From Heterohyrax brucei (Eukaryota > Chordata > Mammalia > Hyracoidea > Procaviidae): a stretch of 64,000 nucleotides of DNA. The translations under genes were made by a program, and so were the position numbers. Shown here in pieces: positions 12,270-22,699 of the stretch. The notes under the pieces were generated by a model that saw nothing but the letters and a program-made list of their open reading frames with translations, had not been told where the DNA came from and did not search any database. Location of the stretch: positions 55,582,001-55,646,000 of the forward strand of contig CM053158.1 in the NCBI GenBank assembly GCA_028571685.1, written 5' to 3'. Within the stretch, counting starts at the first letter, position 1; each line of letters opens with the position of its first letter.

Positions 12270-12410
12270 TAACATTTGGTAGTTATGGGGAGCTACTTGG
12301 GACAATTTGTGGGTCTTTGTACATTCTCAGCTCCATGAGGATGGAATGCATTCACGTCAGTTTTGATCAGTCTTCTATTCCCAGTGCCTGTCAAGTAGCA
12401 GGAACTCAAA
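12270..12410 (+). mobile_element. L2/MIR-type 3' end (left half)
   Basis: cagctccatgaggatggaat, then cttctattcccagtgcctg and gtagcaggaactcaa follow the shared 3' terminus of L2/MIR repeats. The right half resumes at about 13923 (gagtgaacaaatcaacaagt) after the L1 insertion. Confidence 0.6.
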
Positions 12411-12420
12411 AAATAAACAC

Positions 12421-12906
12421 GTGATGACCCCAACAAGATTGGCCATGATCCAGAAAACACAAAACAACAAATGCTGGAGAGGCTGTGGAGAAAGTGGAAC
12501 CCTCCTACACTGTTGGTGGGGTTGCAAAAAGGTCCAGCCTCTTTGGAAAGCAATCTGGCCCTTCCTTAAAAAAATGGATATCGATATACCATTTGACCCA
12601 GTAATTCCACTACTTGGAATATATCCTACAGAATCAAGGCCTTTCACACCAAGAGACACGTGCACCAGAATGTTTATTGCAGCACAGTCCACGATAGCAA
12701 AAAGATGGAATCAACCCAGATGCCCAACAACAGAAGAATGGATAGGGAAACTATGGTACATATACTCAATGGAGCACTACGCAATGATAAAGAATAACGA
12801 TGATTCCAGGAAACATCTCCTAACCTGGTTTCAACTGGAAGACTTTATGCTGAGTGAAAGTAGTCAGCGACAAAAGGACAAATACTGTATGAGAGCTCTA
12901 CGATAA
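12421..12906 (+). pseudogene. L1 ORF2 C-terminal domain (161-residue open remnant)
   Basis: An uninterrupted frame that runs to the natural stop of ORF2. It includes the Cys-rich C-terminal motif (CWRGCGESGTLLHCWW, residues about 18-33) and downstream WKAIWPFLKKM, then MFIAAQSTIAKRWNQPRC, WIGKLWYIYSMEHYAMIKNN and the end SSQRQKDKYCM. In active L1 this region helps RNA binding during target-primed reverse transcription. Here it stands alone: the first codon comes from the TSD junction, there is no promoter, and endonuclease and RT are absent. It is open because the insertion is comparatively young, not because of selection. Confidence 0.85.
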
Positions 12907-13908
12907 GATCTCAAAAACAGACTTGTGTATAGAAGAAAAGACTCTTTGACAGCTGCAAGGGAGGGGAGGGAGGTCAGGTGAGGGGGGAGGGTTTAGTTTA
13001 GATAGTTGCTAGAAATCTGGTTGGGAGAAGGTGGTGATAGCGCACATTAGAAACAAGAACAACATTAAGTGGACTTCAGCATAACTTGAGTACTCCTTCC
13101 ATCTTAACCCAGTATTGGAAGGATAGAGTAGCTGGGGCGGGGGGCAGGAGACCATACTCTTAGGCAAAATCGAGGCCAGTTGGCACAACTAGCATTTTGC
13201 TAAGAGGGCTCTCTGCACCCCACATTGGTGAGTGGCGTCTGTGGTCTTAAAAGCTGCCAAGCTGCCATCCGAGGACACAGCAAATGGTCCCAACTCAGCA
13301 GGAACGGATGCTCACCGAGGACCAAAATGACATGTGGTAAAGACAACCTAGAAGACAGAGAGACCCACAAGAGTGGGTGCCTTCATCGACTTGGGACCGG
13401 AAGAACTGGATGGTGCCCAGCCACCACCAGTGATAGCCACGATGGAGCTCACAGAGAGGAGTCTCACTTGGCAACACAAGAATAAAAAGGGGTGCACCCT
13501 GAGATCTCCACTAAAAGACCTCAACTGATGGTCCAGCGGTTTCGGGGTTCCCCTGAGAACATGGCCCCTGGCCCTGATGCTACCCTTACCCATAAATTAT
13601 AATGAAGGTCCACTCTTTGGACAGGAATGGATTGGACTTGGCGATGCAGAATGACCATATACTGGATGCACTTTATGTTTCTATACATCTATAGGACATC
13701 ATCCTGCTGACCTCTGGCTGGAGGAAGGAGAGTGGGTGGAGAGGAGGGGAAAGGAGACTGTTGGGTGGATGAGACATGTATGGAGCAGAGAGGAATAGTG
13801 TGCTGTCACTGGACAGGGAGAGCAATGGAAGCTGCATATAGGTGGGCATGTAAATTTATACGAGAATGTACATTTTCACTCAGTCATGTTAAATAATAAA
13901 ATAAAATA
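12425..13908 (+). mobile_element. 5'-truncated L1 with 14-bp TSD
   Basis: ORF2 C-terminus, a full 3' UTR (about 12907-13890) and a TAAAA-rich tail, inserted into an older L2/MIR tail. Perfect 14-bp repeats flank it: aaataaacacgtga at 12411-12424 and 13909-13922. The 3' UTR is closely similar to that of the L1 at 55824-57470. The 5' truncation removes endonuclease and reverse transcriptase. Confidence 0.95.
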
Positions 13909-14089
13909 AAATAAACACGTGAGTGAACAAATCAACAAGTGAATAAACAAATGGCCCACATGGGGAGGGTCTAAATTAATTTCTTAAGTAGGATGAAGTT
14001 AGATTATTGGATTTAGGTAAGGCATACCTAAATCAATAACAAGCAGCAATCTAGATTATCCCAGTTCAGGGGATTTGCAATGGCTGTTC

Positions 14090-14415
14090 TCTTTGGCTAG
14101 ATACTGCTTTCTACAGATCTTTGCATGTTCGGGTCCTGTCTTCTGTTAGAGGTCATCTCAATGCCATGTCCTCAGAGATGCTTTCCTCATCCTCCTATTC
14201 ACAGTTTACCACGGATCTGGTTACTTTCTGTCCCCTGACCTTGATTTATTTTTGTTACAGCATTCACCAAGACAATCTTATTTCCTTGGTCATTATTCGT
14301 TCCCACTGTTAAAACGCCAGCTGGCATCGCCCTTGTTTTCACCGCTGTATCTCCAGGGTCTACATATACAGTAGGTACTCAATAAGTGTTTCTTCAAGGG
14401 ATGCATGAATGAAGC
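14090..14415 (+). mobile_element. L2 3' end
   Basis: The order of tracts is typical of L2: ttctgttagaggtcatctca, cagagatgctttcctcatcc, gtttaccacggatctgg, then the terminal gtctacatatacagtaggta and actcaataagtgtttcttca. Confidence 0.75.
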
Positions 14416-14939
14416 CAAGGTAAAATGGGCTTAAATAGGGATTTCAGAGGCAAAGATTCCCAAAAGGGGTCAAGACCCCAAATTCTTGCAATAACCCATA
14501 GCTGATCCTCTGAAGCCCTGTATGCCTCTCTGTCCTGGGGTTAGGGAGCCCACATCTTATTCTAAACCCTATCTTGGAGTTAGCCTGCTTTGCAGCACTG
14601 CTTTTCCACATTGATGGCTTGGACTGAACTATTTCCTCATATGTTCCTTTATTTTTGGTGGCTAAACACAGGGATATGATAGTCTAGAATCTAGTCTAAG
14701 AAATCAGCATCCTCTATCCTGTGCTCCCATAGGGTAAAGTGTCCCTAGTTGGAGATATAGGAGATACCTAAGAAGATACAGATATACTAACTGATTGGAA
14801 ATATGCATTAAGTTCTCCCTGTATTCTTAAACTTTAGGAAGATTATCATTCTCCAGGAACAATACATCCAGGATTGTCACCTACTCTGTGACAATTGTTA
14901 ACATTTGGGGTCCTGTTTTTTCTTTTGCCACATATTCTT
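14416..14939. other. Spacer, no gene seen
   Basis: No recognisable coding or repeat sequence. Confidence 0.4.
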
Positions 14940-15231
14940 ACTGCTGTCAAAACTGCCCCCAACTCATGACAATCCCATTCACAACTGAAAGAAACACAGC
15001 CTGGTCCTGTACCAGGCAGACCAGACTGCTGTCATCCACGGGGTTTTCATTGCCTGGTTTCAGCAGTAGATGACCAGACCCTTTTCCCTAGTCCATCTCA
15101 GTCTGTCCAGCATCCTAACAATGCACAGCCTTCCACTGACAGTTGGGTGGTAGCTGTCCATGGGCTATACTGCCTAACAGTTGGACTTGGTCACATAGAA
15201 GGAGAGCTTTCTACCACTGACCTACAAATGC
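14940..15231 (-). mobile_element. AfroSINE-type SINE with tRNA-Gly-like head (antisense)
   Basis: Read on the minus strand, the head (about 15231-15163) is ggtcagtggtagaaagctct, a Pol III A-box region of tRNA-Gly type. The internal region follows with cactgacagt..gaaggctgtgc, then gacagactgagatgg and ggtctggtcatctactgctg. The 3' part is an RTE-like tail (ggattgtcatgagttggggg). It is the same structural type as the plus-strand copy at 60.9 kb. Confidence 0.75.
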
Positions 15232-15239
15232 CCAGTATG

Positions 15240-15400
15240 TATTTTGTGTATGAATCTACTGATTTAGTTCTTACAACCACTCTCATTTTAGACATGAAAA
15301 ATTGGAGGTTTGGAGAAGCACGAAGGCCTGGCCCAGAGTCACACAGCAGGAAGTGACACTGAAGGAATCTGAATCCAGGTAGACTGGGCTTCACAGATCA
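15240..15400 (+). mobile_element. MIR
   Basis: cattttagacatgaaaaatt, then ggcccagagtcacacagcag and a gaatctgaatccaggtagac region form a clear MIR core. It abuts the antisense AfroSINE. Confidence 0.8.
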
Positions 15401-15409
15401 CGTTTTTGT

Positions 15410-16110
15410 CTATCAACAAACAAATGAGAAGCCACACAACTAACAGAGGCTGACCTTTGCATTTCAGCCTCTGTAAAACAGGGGCTAGAGGTTAGCCTTA
15501 AGACACTTCTAATAGGTTATGTGCTTTTTAAAATATAATGTTATGGCTTCTTGTGTTTTTCTTCAGTCTTAGGCTTCCTAATGGAAGAGATCTTTATATT
15601 TAACCAGCTGGGGGGGGGGGGGTTGGGGAGGGTGTTAGATGACTGGAAAAAAACCAGTATCAAATAGTCAATATTACTGACTATAATTTGAGAGTTAACT
15701 GACTATTATTAACTGAAGTTCAGAACCCTTCCTCAGCTACGATTCGACTCAAGCAGACGTAGCACCAGGGGTGGGCCCCTCGTGGAAGGGAGGCCTCTGG
15801 TCTCACGTCCCTGCCCAGAAGGGTGTCTCCATCTTCCATCCTGTCACCTCACTGCCTCACTGCTTTTCTCCCCACAGGATTCAATGACTGATCTGAGTAA
15901 ACAGGATGCAGGCGGGCTGGCCTACCTCAGCACCAGGGCAAGAAATACCACTCTGATGGCTGTTCAGACTTTTCCACAGGTTGAGGGGAAAGCTGTTATT
16001 TTTCAAAGGTGCATTCTGTTCCTCAAGGCAAGAAGACAGATTTGTCTAAACCCAGATTGACCTGGAAATTTTTTTTTTTTCTGGAGCCTGATGGGTTAGA
16101 CACAAATAAG
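15410..16110. other. Spacer with G-run and pyrimidine-rich acceptor-like site
   Basis: Contains a run of 13 G at 15610-15622 followed by ttggggaggg. A strong-looking 3' splice acceptor context (tgcttttctccccacag, AG at 15876-15877) precedes an open frame of about 60 codons, but I see no matching donor or protein family. No gene is called. Confidence 0.35.
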
Positions 16111-16114
16111 AATG

Positions 16115-16325
16115 AGTCATCAGAGAGCTTCACTGATAATAACAGTGGCGGTCAATGCTGATGACACTGTTGACGTTTATCAAGAACTCACTAGATGCCA
16201 GCCTGCAGTTTACGTTACCTCTCGCCAACCCTCTGCAGGAGGTTACTGTCACCATTTTCCAGACCCTCAGAGACAGGAAGGTTACAAAGCTAGAGAAAGG
16301 TAAAGATGGGACTTAAACCCAGATA
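16115..16325 (+). mobile_element. MIR
   Basis: Follows the MIR order: aagaactcactagatgccag, cctgcagtttacgttacctc, tctgcaggaggttactgtca, ccattttccagaccctcaga, then a gggacttaaacccagat end. Confidence 0.75.
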
Positions 16326-16494
16326 CTTTACAGAAATTGTCTTCAGCTGGGCCTACTTTTGTCCACTGTGGACATCTGGTAATCCTTAGAGAAAAATTTT
16401 AAAGGTAGTTTAAAAAATTAGAACAGTTTTAGATTTATAGAAAAGCTTTTTTTTTTTTTTTTTTTTTAAAAAAAAATAGTGTTGCCATACAATA

Positions 16495-16705
16495 ATAACA
16501 ACAACAAAACAAGTTGCTGTTGGTTCCAACTTGTGGAACACTTAAGTCATCCCCATGTATTACAAGGTAAAATTGTGTTCCACAGGGTTTTCAAGGCTGT
16601 GAAGTTTTTGATAGTAGATTCCCAGGTCTTTCTTCCAAGAGCCCCTAGGTAGTCTTGAACCATGAACTTTTTGGTTAGTAGTCAAGCACTTAATTGTGGT
16701 ACCCA
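16495..16705 (-). mobile_element. SINE (antisense) in L1M
   Basis: The RTE-like tail is at the left (acaacaacaaaacaagttgc, then gttggttccaacttgtgg). The long-subtype internal part follows (tccacagggttttcaaggct, gattcccaggtctttcttcc), with a head-like region at the right (gaactttttggttagtagtc). Confidence 0.7.
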
Positions 16706-16774
16706 AGTATTGTACATTCGTCACAACTCATGAACCTGTACTGATACGTTATTAACTACAGTTTATTCAAGAAG

Positions 16775-16975
16775 CTCTGGCAGTGCAATGGTTAAGTACT
16801 TGGCTTCTGATCTGAAGGCTAGTGATTTAAATCCACCAGTGGCTCAGTGGCAGAAAAACCCGATCATCTACTTTTGTAAAGATTGTAGCCTAGGAAACAC
16901 TATGAGTCAGTTCTACTCTGTGCTATAGCTTCGCTGGTACCAGAACTGACTCATTGGCACATCCTGACAACATGT
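16775..16975 (+). mobile_element. Long-type SINE in L1M
   Basis: A-box region ctggcagtgcaatggttaag, B-box-like gtgatttaaatccaccag, internal cttttgtaaagattgtagcc, body and tail (ggtaccagaactgactcatt) ending near ctgacaacatg. Confidence 0.75.
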
Positions 16976-17202
16976 TTTATTTGGATTTCCTTAGTATTTT
17001 TATTTAATGTTCTTTTTCTGTTCCAAGATCCCATACAGAATATCACTTACAATTAGTCATCTATCTCTTTAGATTCCTTTTGGCTGTGACAGTTTCTCAC
17101 CCTTTCCTTGTGTTTGGTAACTTTGACGTCTTGAGGAGTACAGGTCAGACATTTGGTAGATTGTCCTCCCTTTGGGATTTGTTTGATATTTTTCTTAACT
17201 TT

Positions 17203-17378
17203 GGAGCCTTGGTGGTGCATTGCTGAAGAGCTTTAGCTGCTAACCAAAGGTCAGCAGTTCAAATCCACCAGCCACTCCTTGGAAACCCTATGCAGAAGTT
17301 CTGTTCTCTTCTACTGCATTGCTATGAACAGAAATTGACTCAGTGACAATGGGCTTGTTCTTTTCTTTTTTGGTTTTG
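17203..17378 (+). mobile_element. Short-type SINE in L1M
   Basis: Head ggagccttggtggtgcattg, B box ggtcagcagttcaaatccac, tail gaacagaaattgactcagtg and a T-rich end (ttcttttctttttt). Confidence 0.8.
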
Positions 17379-17887
17379 AGATTTGGGGTAGAGAAATTCA
17401 GAAGCAAAGTGCCATTTTTATTACATGTTATCAAGGGCACAGACTATCAACACCATTATCCCTGTCAGTGTTGACCTTGGTCATCAGCCTGAAGTACTGT
17501 TTGTTAGGTTTCTTTAAAACTTACACACTGTACTCTTTGGAAGGAAGTCAGTATGTGCAGTCCACACTTACAGGGCAGAGTACACACATTATTTGAAATT
17601 CTTATGCACAAGAAATTTGGTCATGGCTATTTATTTAATCATTTATTTATATCAGTATAGACTTATGGGTATTAATTATATACTTTGGATTTTAATCCAA
17701 TACCACTCTATACATTTTGTTATTCAAATTGTTTCAGCTTTGGCTTTTTCCGTCGACTTCTATACCCCTTTGACCTACCCCCATCATCAAGTTTCTACAT
17801 GAGTGCGTGTGTGTGCTTGGTATTTTCCATTCTCTCTGGCACTGCCATCTGCTCAGGCTCATCATGTATATTCCCTCCCCAGACCTA

Positions 17888-18062
17888 GATTCAGACATTT
17901 CTCTAGAGATGCTTTTGATTGTCATGACTGGGAGGAGGTGCTACTGGCCCTCAACGGTGCAGACCAGAGATGCTGCTAAATATTCTGCAGTATCAGGATA
18001 ACTTCCACACTGAAGAATTATCCAGTCCAAAATGTCAACAGTGCCGAGGGTGAGAAACTCTG
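17888..18062 (+). mobile_element. MER20-type hAT DNA transposon fragment
   Basis: The tracts ggaggaggtgctactggccc, agagatgctgctaaatattc, gaagaattatccagtccaaa, atgtcaacagtgccgagggt and gagaaactctg follow the MER20 order of ancient non-autonomous hAT elements. The left terminus is degraded. Confidence 0.75.
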
Positions 18063-18065
18063 CTT

Positions 18066-19060
18066 GAGTTTCAGATGGAAGTTAAAATGTGTCATGTTGA
18101 CAACCACTGCCTAGTCTTTATCTAACGCTTTGGAGTAAAAACAGAGGGATGTTGGAAGCCCAATGCATGAGACCAATAAACATTGAACCAAAATGTAAAT
18201 ATCAGCCTGGCCTATTCAAAGATATTCTTTTTAATTTTGCAAGAATTTTCCTTGCCTTTCTGTTTGCCTTGAAGAGGAAAGTATATTAATAAGAGAAGTG
18301 ATTTTAAAAGTGAAATACTGAAGGTGGAAGGTACAATGAATGAGAACATAGATTTAGGTTCTAATAAATTAACAATAAAAGTTTATGTCCCTGGGCAGTC
18401 TCATTGCTTTCCTTCTATCCCTTCTAAAAAATTCTTTTTGGTAAGCAAAAGTCAGACTCCTTTCCAATATTACTCTGTAGAAGGGTATTTTAGAACTTCC
18501 TCTGGAGAATACAGATGGCTGGGAAATACAACACAGTACAAGACAAGAGGAGCAAATCTGTGGCTTATTTGTGCTGTCTTCCCATTAAGTACAGTTAGTT
18601 TGAACTCAGCAATATTATTGTCTTATGTTTGGCTGTCACAAGTTCCTGTCACTTGCTCATGTCAAACTTCTGTTTGTAATTGATTTTCATGTTATAATAC
18701 AGTTAACAGAGTTAATAGAGCATGTATGTTATCTCATAGATATTCTTTCTCTGTTTTTGTGGAATAAGATGGTACTTAATCCATCTTCCTTCCACAGCTA
18801 CACCCGCTTAGGAATATAAAACACACATTGCTGAAAAGGCCATGAAGGAAATGAATCTATGAATGAATATGAAAAGAGGTCATAGCAAAAAACTCAGTGT
18901 TTCCCAAGTAGCCCAGTTCAATCTTTGCACTCTACCCTCCCCCCATGTGTCCTTAGCAGACCAAGACAGATGCAGAGAGAATGAATTCTTAAGCTAACGT
19001 GGATCATTCTTTCTCTCCTCCTCAAGAACACACAACAATTGAGAGGAAGCTACATGAGGA
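18066..19060. other. 1-kb spacer, no gene seen
   Basis: The 119-residue frame at 18324-18683 has no recognisable domain, and its neighbouring frames are shadows. No repeat was identified. Confidence 0.4.
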
Positions 19061-19064
19061 GAAA

Positions 19065-19240
19065 GACGCTGGAATTAGACATAGTCTAGTCCTGGCAAAC
19101 TCCTCGCCTACCTGTGTGACCCAGGCCCAGACACTTAACTTCCATGAATCCTTAGATACTCATTCACAAAACTAGACTGACTTCAACACTTCATAATGTT
19201 ACAAGGACTGGAAAAAAAAAGGTGAACGTAAAATACTTTT
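19065..19240 (+). mobile_element. MIR
   Basis: ctacctgtgtgacccaggcc followed by agacacttaacttccatgaa and ccttagatactcattcacaa matches the 5' half of MIR. Confidence 0.6.
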
Positions 19241-19301
19241 CACATTGTATATTGCAGTGTTAAATATTGTAGATGCTCCATTAGTTGTACTGATCAGACA
19301 T

Positions 19302-19891
19302 TGTCTTAGGCTGGGTTCTCTAGAGAAGTAAAACCACTAAGCGAATCCACAAATATATACGGAGAGATTTATATCAAGGAAACAGCTCATGCTGAAACAC
19401 CCTGGATCAGGGTACAGGCCTCCCCCAGTTCACGCCACTATGGAAGCTGGAGAATGCAAAGTTGGCAAGTCAGAGAGCAGGACTCCTGCTAACAGGCTGT
19501 GAAAGGCAGTGAATCCCAAGAAGACAGGCAAGGACTGCAAAGTTTCTCCTGATTCACAGAGCTGCAGGGGCTGGCAAGCTCAAGATTGGCAGGTTGGGGA
19601 GCAGAGCTCCTAAGTATAGCGATGAGGACTAATGAATCCTGAGACTGACAGGTAAGCTGCTAGCTCAAGTCCCAAGTGTGGCAGAAAGCCACAACAAGCC
19701 AAAAACCTTGGTGAGGTGAGCAGGAGGGAAGCAGGTGGTAGAAAGCTGAGAAGGTGGTGAACCACCACTGGGCCCAGCCCAGTGGTACCACTCAGCAGGT
19801 TCCATCATGGGGATGATCACAACATTATACAACTGCCAAAACACTGAGAATCACTACCCAGCCAAGTTGACACACAATCCTAACCACCACA
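19302..19891 (-). mobile_element. Solo LTR, ERVL/MLT2-like, with perfect 5-bp TSD
   Basis: The element starts TG and ends CA. On the minus strand it begins tgtggtggttaggattgtgt and gtcaacttggctggg, and ends near gagaacccagcctaagaca, the typical termini of ERVL-class LTRs. Perfect 5-bp repeats (gacat) flank it at 19297-19301 and 19892-19896. No internal retroviral sequence is present, so this is the product of LTR-LTR recombination. An old endogenous retrovirus relic. Confidence 0.85.
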
Positions 19892-19896
19892 GACAT

Positions 19897-20799
19897 GTAC
19901 GCACACCACCATACCAAGATGGTAGTTAATAGAGGCAGAAATTTCTGAGAAAAAGTGAATGTCAGATAAATTAGTTTGCTGTTATCAACTTTCATTTCTT
20001 CACTTATACATGACAGGGTAGGAATAGATAATCTTTAAACTCCCAGAGGCACTAAAGTTCTAAAATTCTGTGACTCTATTAAACCCACATTGAAATAATG
20101 AACATCAGCCACTTATGACTGGTGTACATATGTATGTATGCACACACCTCTGTACACCTACACGTACATGTATTATTACTATTTCTGTTATTTACCATGA
20201 GGCTGTCCATATATTTCACCCATGTTCATAGTCCCTTTAAAAGAATGCAGAATCTCCAGCCCACATCTTCTCTTTTTGTTCTTTTACTTGTAATCAATCT
20301 ACTGTCTGCATTCCAAGGTACATTTATCTTTTTAGAAGGTGTACTAGATGTGAGGATTCAGATCTGATAAATGGGAGAAATGTAGAGTCCGAGGGGCACA
20401 GGTGGAGGAGAAGGACTTGTGGGATGTTCAGTCAACTTGTGTAATAAACTTATTGAAGACGGCAGTCTGGGTTTGCATAGGGTGCAGAGGGGATGGGCGG
20501 TAGGCAAATGAGAGCTCCAAGGAGTTTTAGTCATGTGGACAGAAAAGGAAAATGCCGTTAAAAGTTCAAAGTTTGGAATGGAATTGGTAAATTAACTTAG
20601 GAATTTAGCTAAAAGATAGATCACTTTCTTTCAACTTCAGACAAATATATCCTAGAGCCTACCTTCCATTACCACTTGGGTGTCCAAGAAACAAGACTAG
20701 ATTTCTAATCTTTCCCCTAAACTTAGGCTTTCCACCATTTTTTCCTATCTGAGACCAATTTTTTAGAGTCCACATTGACCGCAAGCTTTCTGCCACACT
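19897..20799. other. Spacer, no gene seen
   Basis: Contains a short alternating tract (catatgtatgtatgcacaca, about 20125-20150). No gene or classified repeat was recognised. Confidence 0.4.
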
Positions 20800-21110
20800 C
20801 ATGTCCACCTAACCAGTAAATATTGTCAGTGTTACCTTCAAAAACAAGGAGAATTTGTCCACTTATCAGCATCTACATTGCTGTATCCAACCCAAGTCAC
20901 GACTATCTCTTGCCTGGTATATTGAGAGAACATGCTAGTTGGTCTCCTGGATCAGGATACAGGCTTTGATGCTGGCTGTTCTCATCTGCTGTCAACACAG
21001 AAGACAGAATGATATAGTAAACATAGAAATCAGATTTTGTCATTTCTTGATCAAAACTCTCCAGTAACTCTGAATACTATGAAAAGTAAAATCCAGTATT
21101 GTTACATTAA
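20800..21110 (+). mobile_element. L2 fragment
   Basis: caagtcacgactatctcttg, then cctggtatattgagagaac, ctagttggtctcctgg, cagattttgtcatttcttga and tcaaaactctccagtaactc resemble the L2 3' coding/UTR region. The same region is seen at about 32.0-32.2 kb. Confidence 0.6.
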
Positions 21111-21111
21111 T

Positions 21112-21305
21112 GAATCAAGAAACTCAGTGCCATCAGCTCTGACTCATGGGGACCTTGTAGATGTCACAAGAGACTTGTGCTTCATAGGTTTTCAATGATT
21201 GATTTTTCAGGAGTAGATAACCAGGCCACTCTAACAAGATGTTTCTGGTGGATTCAAACCACAAACTTTTCGGTTAGCAGCCAAGTATGTTAACTACTTA
21301 TATCA
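21112..21305 (-). mobile_element. SINE (antisense)
   Basis: The tail is on the left (cagtgccatcagctctgact), the body in the middle (cataggttttcaatg) and the tRNA-like head on the right (aaacttttcggttagcagcc). Confidence 0.7.
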
Positions 21306-21329
21306 CCCAGTGACTTCTACTGATGTATA

Positions 21330-21540
21330 ACAAGAAAACCAAACTCATTGCTGTTGGGTAGATCTGACTTATAGTGACCCTACAGGACAGAGTAGATCTG
21401 TCTCAGAGGGTTTCCAAGGCTCAATTATTTATGGGTGCAGACCGCTTCATCTATCTCCCTCAGAGCTGCTGGAGGGTTGGAACTGCTGACTTATTGATTA
21501 GCAACCTAACATTTAACCATTGCACCACAAATTCAGGTTC
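21330..21540 (-). mobile_element. SINE (antisense)
   Basis: Tail ctcattgctgttgggtagat and ctgacttatagtgaccctac, body gggtttccaaggct, head region ttgattagcaacctaacatt and accattgcaccac. It lies about 25 bp from the previous SINE in the same orientation. Confidence 0.75.
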
Positions 21541-21564
21541 ATCGCTCCTTGCTCATTCATTTAG

Positions 21565-21674
21565 ACTAGGGGGTCAACAAACTATGGCTTGTGGCCAAAT
21601 AGGATCCATTTCTGTAAATAAAATTTTATTGGGATGTATCCTCATTCACTCCTTTACATATTGCCCATGACAGC
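21565..21674. mobile_element. hAT-like ancient DNA transposon, left part
   Basis: gggggtcaacaaactatggc, then ttgtggccaaatagg and aaataaaattttattgggat match a common ancient mammalian non-autonomous DNA element that I cannot name with certainty. It continues at 22201-22297 (gagactgtatggcctcaaac ... gttcattgacccctg) after the LTR insertion. Confidence 0.65.
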
Positions 21675-22200
21675 TGTTGAGTCTTGCGGATCCGCATTTC
21701 CCTCGCTGATCAGTTGAATCCCGAGGGTCTGTATTGCCCGCGGCTGATCGGTGCCGATGAAGAATGCCACACAGGAGACACTGGTGTTGAGGAGGACAGC
21801 CGGTATCTCTAATGTCCACACTCTGGTTTGGGCATTATAAGGCTCGTATTTATTTAGCAAACAGGATAGGTATACGTGCAGGAAAGCAGCTATTAAGTTG
21901 AACAGGGTTTTAGGGAATTTCCTCCCATGGCAAACTCGTGCCTTCTGTCTAATCAGTGTAACAAAAAGGCCACTTCCTCAGGTGAATCCACCTTTCGAGG
22001 AGGAAAGCATGTAATCCTGGGCGCAGGTACGAAGATCACATTCAGCAGGCCAGCCCCATCGTTTGTGAGGGTGTGATGTCATGCATTGCAGCCACTTGCG
22101 GCTGCTACTCGTTCACAGGCTCACAAGCCCTGCACCCAGGCCATGACTCTTGTCCTAAGCTTGGCCATGTTGCCCACAGTGGCTTTTCCCCATCCAAGAA
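21675..22200 (-). mobile_element. CpG-rich solo LTR (ERV2/betaretroviral-like)
   Basis: About 0.52 kb. It starts tgttgagtcttgcgg on the plus strand and ends near ccccatcca or just beyond. On the minus strand it has an AATAAA about two-thirds through (gctaaataaatacgagcc) and an end of the ctcaaca type. It contains many intact CpGs (e.g. gcccgcggctgatcggtgcc), unlike its surroundings, suggesting relative youth. It splits an hAT-like element. I did not find a clean TSD, so the exact ends are uncertain. No internal retroviral genes are present. Confidence 0.7.
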
Positions 22201-22297
22201 CGAAGTTGTGTGGTTATGGTAGAGACTGTATGGCCTCAAACTGAAAACTTATACCATCTGGTCTTTCACAGAAGGAGTTCATTGACCCCTGTTCTAG
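22201..22297. mobile_element. hAT-like ancient DNA transposon, right part
   Basis: Resumes the element broken at 21674: gtagagactgtatggcctca, ggtctttcacagaaggagtt and the terminal cattgacccctg, which is the inverted counterpart of the left end gggggtcaa. Confidence 0.65.
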
Positions 22298-22329
22298 ACT
22301 CTCATGGGCCCCCCTTGCAGTCTCAGAAA

Positions 22330-22690
22330 ATGTTCAGCATCCTCCCATCACAGGACTTCTGCACGCACCTTTCCACGTGTCTGGAATGTACTTACTTCCC
22401 TCAGGTATCTGCATGACTCATTCCATCACTTCCTTGGTCAAAAATCACCATCTCCAAGAGGCCTTCCCTTCTTGGTAGCCCCCACATCTCCTTTCCTGCT
22501 GTTTTCCCCTTTATCACTTGTCCCCATCTAACATATTTTATTTATTGTCTGTACTTCCCCACTCAGTATAAATGCCATGAACTTGGGATTTTTTGCTTAG
22601 TTTGTTCACTGTTGAAGAACTAGGGCCTAGAATAGTGGCTGGCATGGAGCCTGCTTAACAAATATGTTGAATGAAGGAATGGAATATTCC
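22330..22690 (+). mobile_element. L2 3' end
   Basis: gtctggaatgtacttacttc, gaggccttcccttcttggta, ttatttattgtctgtacttc, aaatgccatgaacttgggat, gaatagtggctggcatggag and caaatatgttgaatgaagga follow the L2 3' terminus. Confidence 0.8.
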
Positions 22691-22699
22691 TCAATATAT

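Larger units (their letters stand above)
16410..17785 (+). mobile_element. Ancient L1M 3' UTR, interrupted by three SINEs
   Basis: The pieces run in order: 16410-16460 (aacagttttagatttatag), 16706-16770 (tattgtacattcgtcacaac), 16985-17202 (ttggatttccttagtatttt, cttgaggagtacaggtcaga) and 17380-17785 (atcaagggcacagactatca, tatcagtatagacttatggg, ttgacctacccccatcatca). This is the non-coding 3' region of ancient mammalian L1M elements. The gaps are filled by SINEs at 16495-16705, 16775-16975 and 17203-17378. Confidence 0.7.

Noticed and set aside
18324..18683. 119-codon frame as a novel gene
   Set aside because: No recognisable motif, no splice or promoter context, and a length expected by chance in 64 kb.
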